64,000 bases of DNA, taken from the NCBI GenBank assembly GCA_947624985.1, contig CANQMO010000004.1, positions 1 to 64,000 of the forward strand, in the 5' to 3' direction. The notes under the pieces are model-generated. The model searched no databases, was not told the origin of the DNA, and worked only from the letters and a program-made list of their open reading frames with translations. This DNA is from an uncultured Oscillospiraceae bacterium (GTDB taxonomy: Bacteria > Bacillota > Clostridia > Oscillospirales > Oscillospiraceae). This document shows, piece by piece, positions 17,538 through 25,744 of the stretch. A program made the position numbers and the translations under genes. Position 1 is the stretch's first letter. Each line of letters begins with the position of its first letter.

Positions 17538-19371
17538 GCTCCTGCTCCATCACGGCCCGGGCGATGCCCTCGCCGTCCAGCATCATCTTGTGGCGCAGGG
17601 CCTCCGGCGCGCCGTGCTGCAATATACCGCTGCCCAGATTGATGAGCCTGCCCCAGCGCAGACACAGTCCCTGCTCCTGCGCCGCGGCCAGCAGCCGCCC
17701 GCCGACGCACCCGCTCCGGCAGGTCTCCTCCGGCACCAGCAGGGCCCCGGTCTTTTTCAGCGAGTCCATGACCGCCCCGGTCTCCAGCGGGCAAAGCTGG
17801 TTGAGCTTCGCCACTTCCGCGTTGATCCCCTGCTTCGCCAGCAGACCGGCCGCCGCCAGGGCCTCGTTGATCTCCGTGCCGTAGGCGGCGATGGTCACGT
17901 CCCCGCCGGTGCGCACGACCACAGCGGGCTTTTTGGACGTGTCCCGCCGGAATCCGCCCTCGCCGCCCCGGGGATACCGCACGGCCACGGGGCCCGTATC
18001 CTCCAGCACCGCCCTTCGCAGCATGCTGCGAAGCTCCGCGAAGCTGGCGGGCGCGTATATCTTCATGCCCGGCACGCTGCTGAGATACGCCACATCGAAG
18101 GCCCCCTGGTGGGTCTCCCCATCCCGGCCCACGATACCCGCCCGGTCCACGCCGAACACCACATGCAGCCCCATCAGGGCCACATCGTGGATGAGCATAT
18201 CGTAGCTTCTCTGCAAAAATGTGGAATACACCGCGAACACCGGCTTCATCCCCTGGGCCGCCATACCCGCCGCCATGGCGCAGGCATGTTCCTCGGCGAT
18301 ACCCACGTCGAAGAACCGGTCCGGATAAGCCTCCTGGAAGCCGATGAGGCCCGTGCCCTCCTTCATGGCGGCGGTGACGGCCACCACGGACCCGTCCTCC
18401 CCGGCAAGCTCCGTCAGGGTCCTGCCGAACACGGAGGAGAAATCCTCCCCCGTATACCGGGGCACGCCGCTTTTCGCGTCAAAGGCGCCCACCCCGTGGA
18501 ATGCCTCCGGGGCCTTCTCCGCCGGAGGGAAGCCCTTGCCCTTTTTCGTGATCACATGCACCAGCACCGGCGCTTTGTAGTCCCTGGCCCAGCGCAGGGC
18601 GTTCTCCACCTTGCGCACGTCGTGGCCGTCGATGGGGCCGATGTACTCAAACCCGAAATCGTCAAAGACGTTCTCCGGTATGACCCGCTCCTTCAGCCAG
18701 CGCTTCGCCCGGCTCAGGGCCGAGGAGATGTGGGGCGCGCGCGGTATCAGAGAGGTCCTGTACCACTTTTTGAATTTGATGTACTCCACCCGGGTGCGCA
18801 TACGGCTGAGCATGTCGGCCAGCCCTCCTACGCCCTCGTTGATACTCATGCCGTTGTCGTTGAGGACGACCACCAGCGGCTCGCCGCTGTGGCCCGCGTC
18901 GGACAGGCCCTCAAAGGCCATGCCGCCGTTGAGCGCCCCGTCGCCGATGAGGGCCGCCACGGCGTAATCCTCCCCCCTGGCCGTCCGGGCCCGGGCCATG
19001 CCCAGCGCCACCGACACGGAGTTGGACGCGTGCCCCGCTACAAAGGCGTCGTGCACGCTCTCATAGGGCCGGGGAAATCCCGCCATGCCGCCCAGCTCCC
19101 GAAAGGCGCTGAAATCCTTCCGGCCCGTGAGCAGCTTGTGGGTATAGCACTGGTGGCCCACGTCGAATACCAGCCGGTCCCGGCCGGTGTCGTATACCCG
19201 GTGCAGCGCCACCGTCAGCTCCACCGCCCCCAGATTGGAGGCCAGATGGCCCCCGTGCTCCGACAGCGACGCGATGAGAAATTCCCGTATCTCCCGGCAA
19301 AGATCGTCCAGCGCCTCCGGAGGAAGCGCCCGCACGTCGGCCGGGCTATGAATGTTTTCCAGCAGGCCCAT
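17518..19371 (-). CDS. dxs: 1-deoxy-D-xylulose-5-phosphate synthase
   Basis: First enzyme of the non-mevalonate isoprenoid pathway; joins pyruvate and glyceraldehyde 3-phosphate with thiamine diphosphate as cofactor. 617 residues, full length. Seen: FDVGHQCYTHKLLTGR near 69-84, the thiamine-binding GDGALNGG at 143-150, and the central EEHACAMAAGMA motif of the pyrimidine domain. It stands next to ispA, which uses the pathway product. Its promoter (19423-19451) carries a 31-bp palindrome, so it may be separately regulated from the upstream genes. Confidence 0.96.
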   Translation of the reverse strand: MGLLENIHSPADVRALPPEALDDLCREIREFLIASLSEHGGHLASNLGAVELTVALHRVYDTGRDRLVFDVGHQCYTHKLLTGRKDFSAFRELGGMAGFPRPYESVHDAFVAGHASNSVSVALGMARARTARGEDYAVAALIGDGALNGGMAFEGLSDAGHSGEPLVVVLNDNGMSINEGVGGLADMLSRMRTRVEYIKFKKWYRTSLIPRAPHISSALSRAKRWLKERVIPENVFDDFGFEYIGPIDGHDVRKVENALRWARDYKAPVLVHVITKKGKGFPPAEKAPEAFHGVGAFDAKSGVPRYTGEDFSSVFGRTLTELAGEDGSVVAVTAAMKEGTGLIGFQEAYPDRFFDVGIAEEHACAMAAGMAAQGMKPVFAVYSTFLQRSYDMLIHDVALMGLHVVFGVDRAGIVGRDGETHQGAFDVAYLSSVPGMKIYAPASFAELRSMLRRAVLEDTGPVAVRYPRGGEGGFRRDTSKKPAVVVRTGGDVTIAAYGTEINEALAAAGLLAKQGINAEVAKLNQLCPLETGAVMDSLKKTGALLVPEETCRSGCVGGRLLAAAQEQGLCLRWGRLINLGSGILQHGAPEALRHKMMLDGEGIARAVMEQEHGKDET

Positions 19372-19422
19372 ATGTTACACCAATTTATGTTATGCTTTTT
19401 TCTTTTCGTGACAGGTCCCATT

Positions 19423-19451
19423 ATCATAGCAAAATACACCTTGAAATTCAA
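19423..19451 (-). promoter_or_regulatory. Putative dxs promoter
   Basis: Minus strand: -35 TTGAAT (19451-19446), 17-nt spacer, -10 TATGAT (19428-19423). Predicted start near 19416, 45 nt before the dxs ATG. The -35 box and most of the spacer are inside the palindrome at 19431-19461. Confidence 0.6.
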
Positions 19452-19461
19452 GGTGTATTTT
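19431..19461. repeat. 31-bp perfect palindrome on the dxs promoter
   Basis: AAAATACACCTTGAA, one central base, then its exact reverse complement. It is placed where a repressor would block the -35 box. It could instead serve as a weak terminator for xseA-xseB-ispA transcripts, but the stem is AT-rich and no clean U-run follows. Confidence 0.7.
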
Positions 19462-19490
19462 GAATATTTTCATTACAAAATGAATACTTT

Positions 19491-20306
19491 TCAGTTGCTT
19501 CTCCCGGCCAGTTCCGTTGTCAGGGCCCGGAGAAAGGCCGTGTCATGAAAGCCGTTCAGCAGCGTCAGGGCCCGTTTCGTGTACGTCTCCGCCAGGGCCT
19601 GGCACTGTTCCGCACCCAGCAGGGCGCAGAATCCGTCCCCGTCCAGCAGGTCGTCCCGGCACTGAAAGGCCATGCCCAGCGCCCGGCCGAATCCCCAGGC
19701 CCGCTCCACCGTCTTTTCCTCCGCGCCGGCGCAGGCGGCGCCCATAGCGCAGGCGGCGGCCATCAGCGCGGCGGTCTTGCGCTCGTCCGTAGCGGTCAGC
19801 CTCTCCGCCGTGACCGGGTCCTCTCCCAGGTCCAGAAACTGTCCGCCGCAGATACCGGCCGCGCCCGCGGCATAGCTCAAAATGCGGCAGCAGCGAAACC
19901 GCTCCGCCTCCCCGACGGGCGCTTCGCATACGGCGGCGAAGGCCTCCGCCTGTAAGCAGTCCCCCGCCAGCACCGCCGTGGTCTCGCCGAATTTTTTGTG
20001 GCTGGCGGGCCGTCCGCGGCGCTCGTCGTCGTCGTCCATGCAGGGCAGGTCGTCGTGGATCAGGCTGTAGGTGTGCAGCATCTCTATGCCGCAGGCGGCG
20101 GGCAGAGCGTCCTCCGGGTCCAGGCCGCACACCCGGGCAAACTCCAGGCACAGCACGGGCCGGACCCGTTTGCCCCCGGCCAGCAGACTGTATCGCATGG
20201 CCTCCCGGAGCCCGTCGGCGCCGTCATGGGCGGCGCTGAATCGGCCGGTCAGCCAGTACTCCACCATGGCGCGGTAATATTCGTATCTGTCGTCCATATC
20301 GCTCAC
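19491..20306 (-). CDS. ispA: Farnesyl/geranyl diphosphate synthase
   Basis: Trans-prenyl transferase that condenses isopentenyl diphosphate with allylic diphosphates; 271 residues, somewhat shorter than the usual 290-300. First Asp-rich motif HDDLPCMDDDD and second motif CRDDLLD are intact, as is the GGKRVRPVL substrate motif. It begins with GTG at 20306, overlapping the xseB stop by 4 nt; an in-frame ATG three codons later is the alternative. It lies 119 nt before dxs. Confidence 0.92.
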   Translation of the reverse strand: MSDMDDRYEYYRAMVEYWLTGRFSAAHDGADGLREAMRYSLLAGGKRVRPVLCLEFARVCGLDPEDALPAACGIEMLHTYSLIHDDLPCMDDDDERRGRPASHKKFGETTAVLAGDCLQAEAFAAVCEAPVGEAERFRCCRILSYAAGAAGICGGQFLDLGEDPVTAERLTATDERKTAALMAAACAMGAACAGAEEKTVERAWGFGRALGMAFQCRDDLLDGDGFCALLGAEQCQALAETYTKRALTLLNGFHDTAFLRALTTELAGRSN

Positions 20307-20527
20307 TCGAAGGGCATCTCCTCAGGGGAGCCGTCCGGGCCCTTGCGCAGCTGGACAACCTTCTGCTCCGCCTCGTCCAGCAGCTTGCCGCAGGAGCGGA
20401 TCAGCCCGGCCCCCTCTTCAAAAAGCCCCAGACTCTCCGCCAGAGGCGCGTCGCCCTTTTCCAGCAGCTTCACGATCTCCTCCAGCCGGGCCAGGGACTG
20501 CTCAAAGCTCATCTCTTTTTTACACAC
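20303..20527 (-). CDS. xseB: Exodeoxyribonuclease VII small subunit
   Basis: 74-residue helical protein that joins XseA in exonuclease VII, which degrades single-stranded DNA. The family pattern SFEQSLARLEEIVKLLEKGD and LFEEGAGLI is clear. I use GTG at 20527 because GGAGG lies 6 nt upstream, in the end of xseA; an ATG at 20512 has only a weak site. It overlaps xseA by 8 nt and ispA by 4 nt. Confidence 0.92.
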   Translation of the reverse strand: MCKKEMSFEQSLARLEEIVKLLEKGDAPLAESLGLFEEGAGLIRSCGKLLDEAEQKVVQLRKGPDGSPEEMPFE

Positions 20528-21722
20528 GGTGTACCTCCTCCACGGCGCAGTCCAGACTGCCGCCGGTCAATTTCACGCTGATCCTGTCGCCGGGCGCCAC
20601 GGCGTCCGCCGAGCGGATGGCCGCGCCGTCCTTCTCCGCGATGGCATAGCCCCGCCCCAGCACCTTCAGGGGGCTCAGGGCGTCCAGCTTTGCCGCCAGC
20701 TGCACGAAGCCGCGGCGCTTCTCTCCCGTCAGCTTCTCCCCCACGCCCGCCAGACTGGTCCGGGCGTAATCCAGGGCCATGCGCTTGGCCCCCAAGTATA
20801 CCTCCGGGTCCGTCAGGGCGGGCCGGGCGGCCAGATCCTCCAGCCGGCGGCCGAGCCCGTCCAGCTTTCCCTTCATAGCCTGTCCCAGCCGGATGCCGGT
20901 CTGGGAAACCCAGGCCGCCACATCCTCTCTGTCCGGTCCCACGATCTCCGCGGCGTTGGAGGGCGTGGCCGCCCGCCGGTCCGCCACATAATCCGCTATG
21001 GTAACGTCCGGCTCATGGCCCACGGCGGAGACGACCGGTATCTCGGACTCGTAGATGGCCCGGGCCACCCGCTCGTCGTTGAATGCCCACAGATCCTCGA
21101 TGGACCCGCCCCCGCGGCCGGTTATGATCACGTCCGCCACCTGATGACGGTTGGCATAGCGGATGGCGCCCACGATCTCCGGCGGCGCTTCCGTCCCCTG
21201 CACCCGCACGGGCAGGACCAGTATTTTCGCCAGCGGCCAGCGCCGGCCCAGCACCCGGATGATGTCGTGGACCGCCGCCCCCGCGCCGCTGGTGATCACC
21301 GCCACCCGGCGTGGATAGGCCGGCAGGGGCTTTTTGTGGGCCCGGTCAAAAAGGCCCTCGGCATCCAGCTTGGCCAGAAGCTGCTCAAAGGCCACCTGTA
21401 GATCGCCCGTGCCCTCCGGCATAAGGCCCGACACATAAAGCTGATACGCCCCGTCCCGGGAATACACGCCGATCCGGCCCGTAGCCGTGACGGACATGCC
21501 GCTCTCCGGGCGAAAGCGCAGCTTCTCCGCGCTGGAGCGGAACATCACGCACCGCAGAGCGCTCTGGGCGTCCTTCAGGGTGAAATAGTGATGGCCGGAG
21601 GGATATATCTTGTAGTTGGAAAGCTCCCCCTTCACCGCCACGCGGTTCAAAATGGGGTCCGATTCCAAAAGCCCTTTTACCCGCTCGTTCAGCGCCGAGA
21701 CGGAGAATACCGTCTCATTCAT
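20520..21722 (-). CDS. xseA: Exodeoxyribonuclease VII large subunit
   Basis: Catalytic subunit of exonuclease VII, 400 residues, close to the usual 400-450. N-terminal OB fold (1-100) with GELSNYKIYPSGHHYFTLKD, then the nuclease core with ITSGAGAAVHDI, the GRGGGSIEDLWAFND motif and SAVGHEPDVTIAD, all characteristic. The ATG lies 8 nt inside the end of nusB. Confidence 0.95.
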   Translation of the reverse strand: MNETVFSVSALNERVKGLLESDPILNRVAVKGELSNYKIYPSGHHYFTLKDAQSALRCVMFRSSAEKLRFRPESGMSVTATGRIGVYSRDGAYQLYVSGLMPEGTGDLQVAFEQLLAKLDAEGLFDRAHKKPLPAYPRRVAVITSGAGAAVHDIIRVLGRRWPLAKILVLPVRVQGTEAPPEIVGAIRYANRHQVADVIITGRGGGSIEDLWAFNDERVARAIYESEIPVVSAVGHEPDVTIADYVADRRAATPSNAAEIVGPDREDVAAWVSQTGIRLGQAMKGKLDGLGRRLEDLAARPALTDPEVYLGAKRMALDYARTSLAGVGEKLTGEKRRGFVQLAAKLDALSPLKVLGRGYAIAEKDGAAIRSADAVAPGDRISVKLTGGSLDCAVEEVHRV

Positions 21723-22191
21723 CGCCCTGTTCCTTTTCGTCCCGGTCCGCGGCCCGGCCCCGGTAGAAGCCGCCCAGCACGCCGTTGATGAAGGCCACCA
21801 CCTCGTCGTCCTCGTAGCCCTTGGCCAGCTCCACCGCCTCGTCCATGGCGGCGGCGTCCGGCACGTCCGGCATGTAGAGTATCTCGAACATGGCCTGGCG
21901 CAGGATCGCCGCGGCGCTGCGGCTGATACGCTCGGCGCGCCAGCCTTTGGCGTAGCGGCTGATGAGCTCGTCCAGCTCCGCTTTGTGCTCCGCCACGCCG
22001 GTCACGCTCCGGCGGATGAATTCCATATCTCTTTTGGAGGGGCGTTCCCCGTACAGGTCCCCCTCCGCCTTCATGCTGGCATAGTGCTCCGGCTCAAAAA
22101 ACGCTTCCACCGCCCCGGCGGGGTCCAGGCCCCCGTTGGCCACGGAAAAGCCGAGCTGGATGGCGATCTCTCTCGCTGCTGTTCTGGTCAT
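21715..22191 (-). CDS. nusB: Transcription antitermination factor NusB
   Basis: 158-residue all-helical RNA-binding protein that joins the rRNA antitermination complex. Begins MTRTAAREIAIQLGFS; the C-terminal half carries the conserved LRQAMFEILYMPDVPDAAAMDEAVELAKGYEDDEVVAFINGVLG-type pattern (key residues NGVLG at the end). The middle has an insertion with DLYGERPSKRDMEF, common in Clostridia. It is preceded by a hairpin at 22246 and overlaps xseA by 8 nt. Confidence 0.93.
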   Translation of the reverse strand: MTRTAAREIAIQLGFSVANGGLDPAGAVEAFFEPEHYASMKAEGDLYGERPSKRDMEFIRRSVTGVAEHKAELDELISRYAKGWRAERISRSAAAILRQAMFEILYMPDVPDAAAMDEAVELAKGYEDDEVVAFINGVLGGFYRGRAADRDEKEQGDE

Positions 22192-22245
22192 GGCGCCTCC
22201 AAATACAATAAGGACTTCGCTCCCGTTTTCTTTTGGATAAACTTA

Positions 22246-22267
22246 GGAGCCCCGCTGCGGGGGCTCC
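22246..22267 (-). terminator. Hairpin between asp23 and nusB
   Basis: GGAGCCCC / GGGGCTCC with a 6-nt loop, 18 nt behind the asp23 stop on the minus strand. There is no U-run, so it is at best a weak terminator. Confidence 0.4.
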
Positions 22268-22285
22268 ATTTATGGCGTTTTGTGC

Positions 22286-22645
22286 TTATTTGTCGAAGGA
22301 TATCCCCGTCACATGGACGTTCACGACCGTGTCCATGCCGGTGACGGACTCCACCTCGCTGCACACCGCGTCCTGCACATGCACGGCCGTGTCGGTAATG
22401 CTGCCGGAAGCTTTGACCACGATGAGCACGTCGATGGTGATCTTCTCGTCGATGAACCGGATCTTCAGACCCTTCACCGGGTTTTTCCGGCCGAATATCT
22501 CCACCAGCTCCGGCGTGTTGGGGCTGCCGAGCCCCGCGACGCCCTCCGCCTCGGTGACGGCTGCGCCCACCATAAAGGCGATCACATCCTCCGAGATGTT
22601 GACGGTGCCCTTTTCTTCCTGCTTGACGATATAGTTCTCGGCCAT
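22286..22645 (-). CDS. Asp23/Gls24 family envelope stress response protein
   Basis: 119-residue Asp23-family protein. Members are abundant, membrane-associated via partners, and linked to cell-envelope stress in Staphylococcus and relatives. Family traits seen: GTVNISEDVIAFMVGAAVTEAEGV at the start and a C-terminal VNVHVTGI. ATG at 22645 follows GGAGGGTAAG; the in-frame start seven codons earlier has no such site. Its position before nusB is conserved in many Clostridia. Has its own promoter at 22677. Confidence 0.9.
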   Translation of the reverse strand: MAENYIVKQEEKGTVNISEDVIAFMVGAAVTEAEGVAGLGSPNTPELVEIFGRKNPVKGLKIRFIDEKITIDVLIVVKASGSITDTAVHVQDAVCSEVESVTGMDTVVNVHVTGISFDK

Positions 22646-22676
22646 CGCCTTACCCTCCAAATCCACAGTTGAAAGT

Positions 22677-22685
22677 ATTATAACA
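22677..22685 (-). promoter_or_regulatory. Extended -10 promoter before asp23-nusB
   Basis: Minus strand TG-T-TATAAT; no convincing -35. It separates the housekeeping genes from the sporulation operon upstream. Confidence 0.6.
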
Positions 22686-22713
22686 CAATGGCGCGAAAAA
22701 GAAAAGGGGCAGT

Positions 22714-23274
22714 TTACTCGGTCACTTCGATGATATTGAGAGCCTGGGCCGTATAGTCCGTGTTGGAGACCACCGCCTCGGTGATCTGGGCGACCTGCGT
22801 ATCGGTGAGGCCCTCCACCGGGGCGGGCACCGCCACGGTCACGCCCTCGTCGGATACGAACACCACGCAGTCGGCAAAGTTTTTCGCCAGAAGCTGGTTC
22901 TCCAGCAGGCTCTCCTGCATGTTCCAGGCGGCCATGGCGTTGATCTGGCGCATGGACTCGTCGATCACGTCCTGGCTGGTCTCCTCTCCGGCGCAGGCCT
23001 GCTCCAGAAGCTCCAGCGCCTCGTCCCGGGAGGACTGGCGGGTGAGGCGGGCCTCGTCAAAGTAGGCGTTGACCGCCACGTTCTGGGCAGGCTCGTTTGC
23101 GGACGCGCTCATGTACTCCTCCTGGGCCGCCAGCATGGCCGCGTCCTCCGCCGCCACCATGGCGGAGTCAGCGGTGCCCCAGCGGCTGTTGTACGACCAG
23201 TTCAGATACACCGCCGCGCCTACGAACACCAGCACGGCGATCACGACGATATTACGTTTCAGATTCCTTTTCAA
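22714..23274 (-). CDS. spoIIIAH: Stage III sporulation protein AH
   Basis: Mother-cell membrane protein whose extracellular domain binds forespore SpoIIQ in the engulfment channel. 186 residues (B. subtilis about 218): one N-terminal membrane segment at 8-25, an Ala/Glu-rich linker, and a C-terminal YscJ/FliF-like ring-building domain with NFADCVVFVSDEGVTVAV-type strands (key: DCVV, EGVTV). Last gene of the spoIIIA operon; its start overlaps spoIIIAG by 4 nt. Confidence 0.93.
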   Translation of the reverse strand: MKRNLKRNIVVIAVLVFVGAAVYLNWSYNSRWGTADSAMVAAEDAAMLAAQEEYMSASANEPAQNVAVNAYFDEARLTRQSSRDEALELLEQACAGEETSQDVIDESMRQINAMAAWNMQESLLENQLLAKNFADCVVFVSDEGVTVAVPAPVEGLTDTQVAQITEAVVSNTDYTAQALNIIEVTE

Positions 23275-23627
23275 GATGGTTCCCTCCCATTTTCATTCAT
23301 TTTAAAAATCACGATCCTGTCGGCGCCCAGTCCGGTATAGCACCGCATCGCCTCCGTTATGTCCAGCCGCACCGTGCCGCTGTCCGCCCCCTGGCAGATC
23401 ACAGCCGCGCCGTTTTCTGAAAGCAGTACCTTTGAGCGCCCCACCCCTTCCATCGACGACAGCAGCGCCTCCAGCCGGGCCTCCTCCGTAAGAGAGGCGC
23501 CCGTCTCCACCGGCGCGGCGGACCCGCCGGCGGGCCAGAGCAGCAGCCCCAGCCCTACGGCGGCCACCAAAAGCACATACTTCCAGCGGTCCAGCCGCTC
23601 CCTGAAAGCCTCTCTCCGCTCAGCCAT
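23271..23627 (-). CDS. spoIIIAG: Stage III sporulation protein AG
   Basis: Ring-forming component of the SpoIIIA-SpoIIQ channel. 118 residues, about half the B. subtilis length, because the linker between the membrane segment (17-32) and the ring domain is short. Seen: LEALLSSMEGVGRSKVLL, the usual ring-domain entry, and AVICQGADS. ATG 23627 overlaps spoIIIAF by 8 nt; longer in-frame starts would lie deep inside spoIIIAF. Confidence 0.88.
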   Translation of the reverse strand: MAERREAFRERLDRWKYVLLVAAVGLGLLLWPAGGSAAPVETGASLTEEARLEALLSSMEGVGRSKVLLSENGAAVICQGADSGTVRLDITEAMRCYTGLGADRIVIFKMNENGREPS

Positions 23628-24090
23628 CGTCCGACCAGCTCTGCCGCTCCGGCGGTATGCCGAGCTCCGACTCGATGACGCCGGCGAGCCAGGCGCTGTA
23701 AGGCGCGTCCACCGCCGCCGTCCAGGGATACCAGACATGGGCGCTCTCATCCCAGCGCGCCGACAGGGTAACGCCTTTCACGGCAAGTTCCGCCTCAGCC
23801 GCTTTGGCTAATATATATGCCTCGCACCGGTCCTCTATGTATGTCCTATCCAGCATTTTTGCCTCCTCCTCGGCCTGGCCGGTTATTTGCCGGGCACGCT
23901 GCTCATATTGGGCCACAGCCGCCGCCAGGGCCTGGTAATCCAGCTTTACGAGCGGCCCCGCCACCGCCAGAGCGCACATGAGCCCGCACACCAGCCCCGT
24001 CACCTGCCGCACACGTCCCTTCGGCGTCAGGGCCATGGCGACGGAGGCCAGCAGCGAAGCCGCCGTCACCCCCATGATCCACTGTCTCAT
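23620..24090 (-). CDS. spoIIIAF: Stage III sporulation protein AF
   Basis: Membrane-anchored member of the SpoIIIA complex, 156 residues. Two hydrophobic segments in the first 50 residues (MRQWIMGVTAASLLASVA and GLVCGLMCALAVAGPLV), then a helical stretch and a small C-terminal ring-like domain containing WYPWTAAVD and a typical ending with ELGIPPE. Starts at ATG 24090, overlapping spoIIIAE by 4 nt. Confidence 0.85.
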   Translation of the reverse strand: MRQWIMGVTAASLLASVAMALTPKGRVRQVTGLVCGLMCALAVAGPLVKLDYQALAAAVAQYEQRARQITGQAEEEAKMLDRTYIEDRCEAYILAKAAEAELAVKGVTLSARWDESAHVWYPWTAAVDAPYSAWLAGVIESELGIPPERQSWSDDG

Positions 24091-25151
24091 CCCGTGGCCA
24101 CCTCCGCCGAGATCACGATGGATATGAACAGCATGGTCCCCGCGCTGCCCACCAGGCCCAGCGCCATGCCGTAGGCCGTGCCGATGTTGCCGATGAGCCC
24201 CGCCAGCCGCCCCTCCGCGAAGGGCTCCGCGATACAGGCGGCCGCCTTGAACATCAGATAGTGCAGCCCCAGGCCCAGAACGGGTCCCACGCACACGCAG
24301 AGCACCGCCGCCAGGCCGAAAAGGCCCACCGCCCCCCGCAGCAGCGCCGCCCCGGCCACATAGGTGTCCGCCGCGTCCGCCAGTATGGACCCCACCACGG
24401 GAAGGGCCGCCGATATGGCGGATTTGGCAAGGCTCCCGGCCACCTTGTCGGCGCTGCCCGCCACCGCCCCCGTCACCGTCAGCGCCAGGGTGAACACGCC
24501 TGTCAGCGCCGCCAGAAGGGTCGTGCACACCCACCCAGTCAGCTTCACCGGCCCCGACAGCGTCCCGGTGGGAAGCGCCGCGTTGGCGGTGCTGACGGCG
24601 GCGTAGGCGTATATCACCGGCAGGATCACCTGAACGCCCGCCGCCATGAGGATATCCATAAAAAGGGCGGACGCCGCGTACCGGGCGGCCGCCGCGGCCC
24701 CGTGGCCCCCCGCCGCGGCGGAGGCGGCGATGGTGGGCAGAAGGGCCCGGGAGAAGTCCTGTAGCTCCAGAAGCGCCGTCTGCGTCTGGCCGAGAAAGGA
24801 GCGTATGTCCCCTGCGCAGGCGCTCAGGATGGCCAGCGCCCCGCCCAGCACCACATACTCCGAGGTCTTGCCCTGCTCGGTGAGCGCCCCGGCCAGGGAG
24901 CAGAGCAGCGCCACCGCCAGGGCCACGCAGGCGCTTTTCGCCGCGGCGGACACATGGGACCCCAGCGCCCCCAGCGTCCACTGCCATATCCGCTGCCACG
25001 TTCCGCCGGAGGACATGTCCTGTACCGTCGCGTCCCCCAGTATCTCCCGGGCCGACTCCGGCAGCGCCTGCTCCACCTCGTCCGTCTCCGCCGCCAGCGC
25101 CGGTGTGGAGAGGATAAGACAGCATATGAGGAAAATAAAGAAAGTTCTCAT
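24087..25151 (-). CDS. spoIIIAE: Stage III sporulation protein AE
   Basis: Multi-spanning mother-cell membrane protein of the SpoIIIA secretion-like complex; 354 residues. Signal-like N-terminus MRTFFIFLICCLILSTPALA, then at least six hydrophobic helices; the family motif ILPVIYAYAAVS and a later KAAACIAEPFAEG are visible. ATG 25151 overlaps spoIIIAD by 4 nt. Reading frames extending farther upstream belong to antisense-like translation of spoIIIAD. Confidence 0.92.
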   Translation of the reverse strand: MRTFFIFLICCLILSTPALAAETDEVEQALPESAREILGDATVQDMSSGGTWQRIWQWTLGALGSHVSAAAKSACVALAVALLCSLAGALTEQGKTSEYVVLGGALAILSACAGDIRSFLGQTQTALLELQDFSRALLPTIAASAAAGGHGAAAAARYAASALFMDILMAAGVQVILPVIYAYAAVSTANAALPTGTLSGPVKLTGWVCTTLLAALTGVFTLALTVTGAVAGSADKVAGSLAKSAISAALPVVGSILADAADTYVAGAALLRGAVGLFGLAAVLCVCVGPVLGLGLHYLMFKAAACIAEPFAEGRLAGLIGNIGTAYGMALGLVGSAGTMLFISIVISAEVATG

Positions 25152-25534
25152 GATATCTCGCTTATCATCTGCAAAAGGGAGCGTATAAGGGGCAGCGCCG
25201 TCACGATGGCGCAGCCCGCGCCGCAAAGCTCCACCGCCGAGGCGACGGCGCTCTGGCCCGCGTCCTTGCACAGGTCCGCCGCCAACCGGGTCACCACGCC
25301 GATACCCACGCACTTGATGACGGGGCTCACGATGGCGGGGCTGAGCCCGGTCTGCTCCCCCGCCAGATCGATGACGTCCCGAAGCTGGGCGAAAAGCTCC
25401 GCGGCCAGCCCCGCCGTCATGACGCATATGGCCAGGCTCAGGGCCAGGGCGAGCTCCGGGGCGTTTTTCTTCAAAAGCAGCGCCACCAGAGCCCCCGCCA
25501 GACCCAGCGCCGCCGCCTGGACCAGGACCGTCAT
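25148..25534 (-). CDS. spoIIIAD: Stage III sporulation protein AD
   Basis: 128-residue membrane protein with four hydrophobic segments, of the SpoIIIAC/AD family. Conserved SPVIKCVGIGVVTRLAADLCKDAGQSAVASAVELCGAG-type region (key residues KCVGI, KDAG, ELCG). Overlaps spoIIIAC and spoIIIAE by 4 nt each. Confidence 0.94.
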   Translation of the reverse strand: MTVLVQAAALGLAGALVALLLKKNAPELALALSLAICVMTAGLAAELFAQLRDVIDLAGEQTGLSPAIVSPVIKCVGIGVVTRLAADLCKDAGQSAVASAVELCGAGCAIVTALPLIRSLLQMISEIS

Positions 25535-25728
25535 CCCAGATCAAACAGCCGCCGGATGAGGTCGAACAGTTCCGCGATCCGCTGCACCAGTATCACCAGC
25601 ACCACCACCAGACCGGCTATGGTGGTCATGAGGGCCTGTTCGTCCCGCCCGGAGCGGGTCAGAAGCAGGTTCAGCACCGCCACCAGAATGCCCACCGCCG
25701 CTATTCGGAATATGAGATCAACGTCCAT
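25531..25728 (-). CDS. spoIIIAC: Stage III sporulation protein AC
   Basis: 65-residue protein with two membrane segments (about 5-23 and 33-50), the smallest SpoIIIA subunit. The family pattern LIFRIAAVGILVAVLN and GRDEQALMTTIAG is clear. Lies 16 nt after spoIIIAB and overlaps spoIIIAD by 4 nt. Confidence 0.94.
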   Translation of the reverse strand: MDVDLIFRIAAVGILVAVLNLLLTRSGRDEQALMTTIAGLVVVLVILVQRIAELFDLIRRLFDLG

Positions 25729-25744
25729 TTCGTCCCGTCCCTGG

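Noticed and set aside
17536-19548. 670-codon open frame on the plus strand opposite dxs
   Set aside because: Antisense shadow: it covers dxs, which has all its catalytic motifs, and its translation shows no family features.
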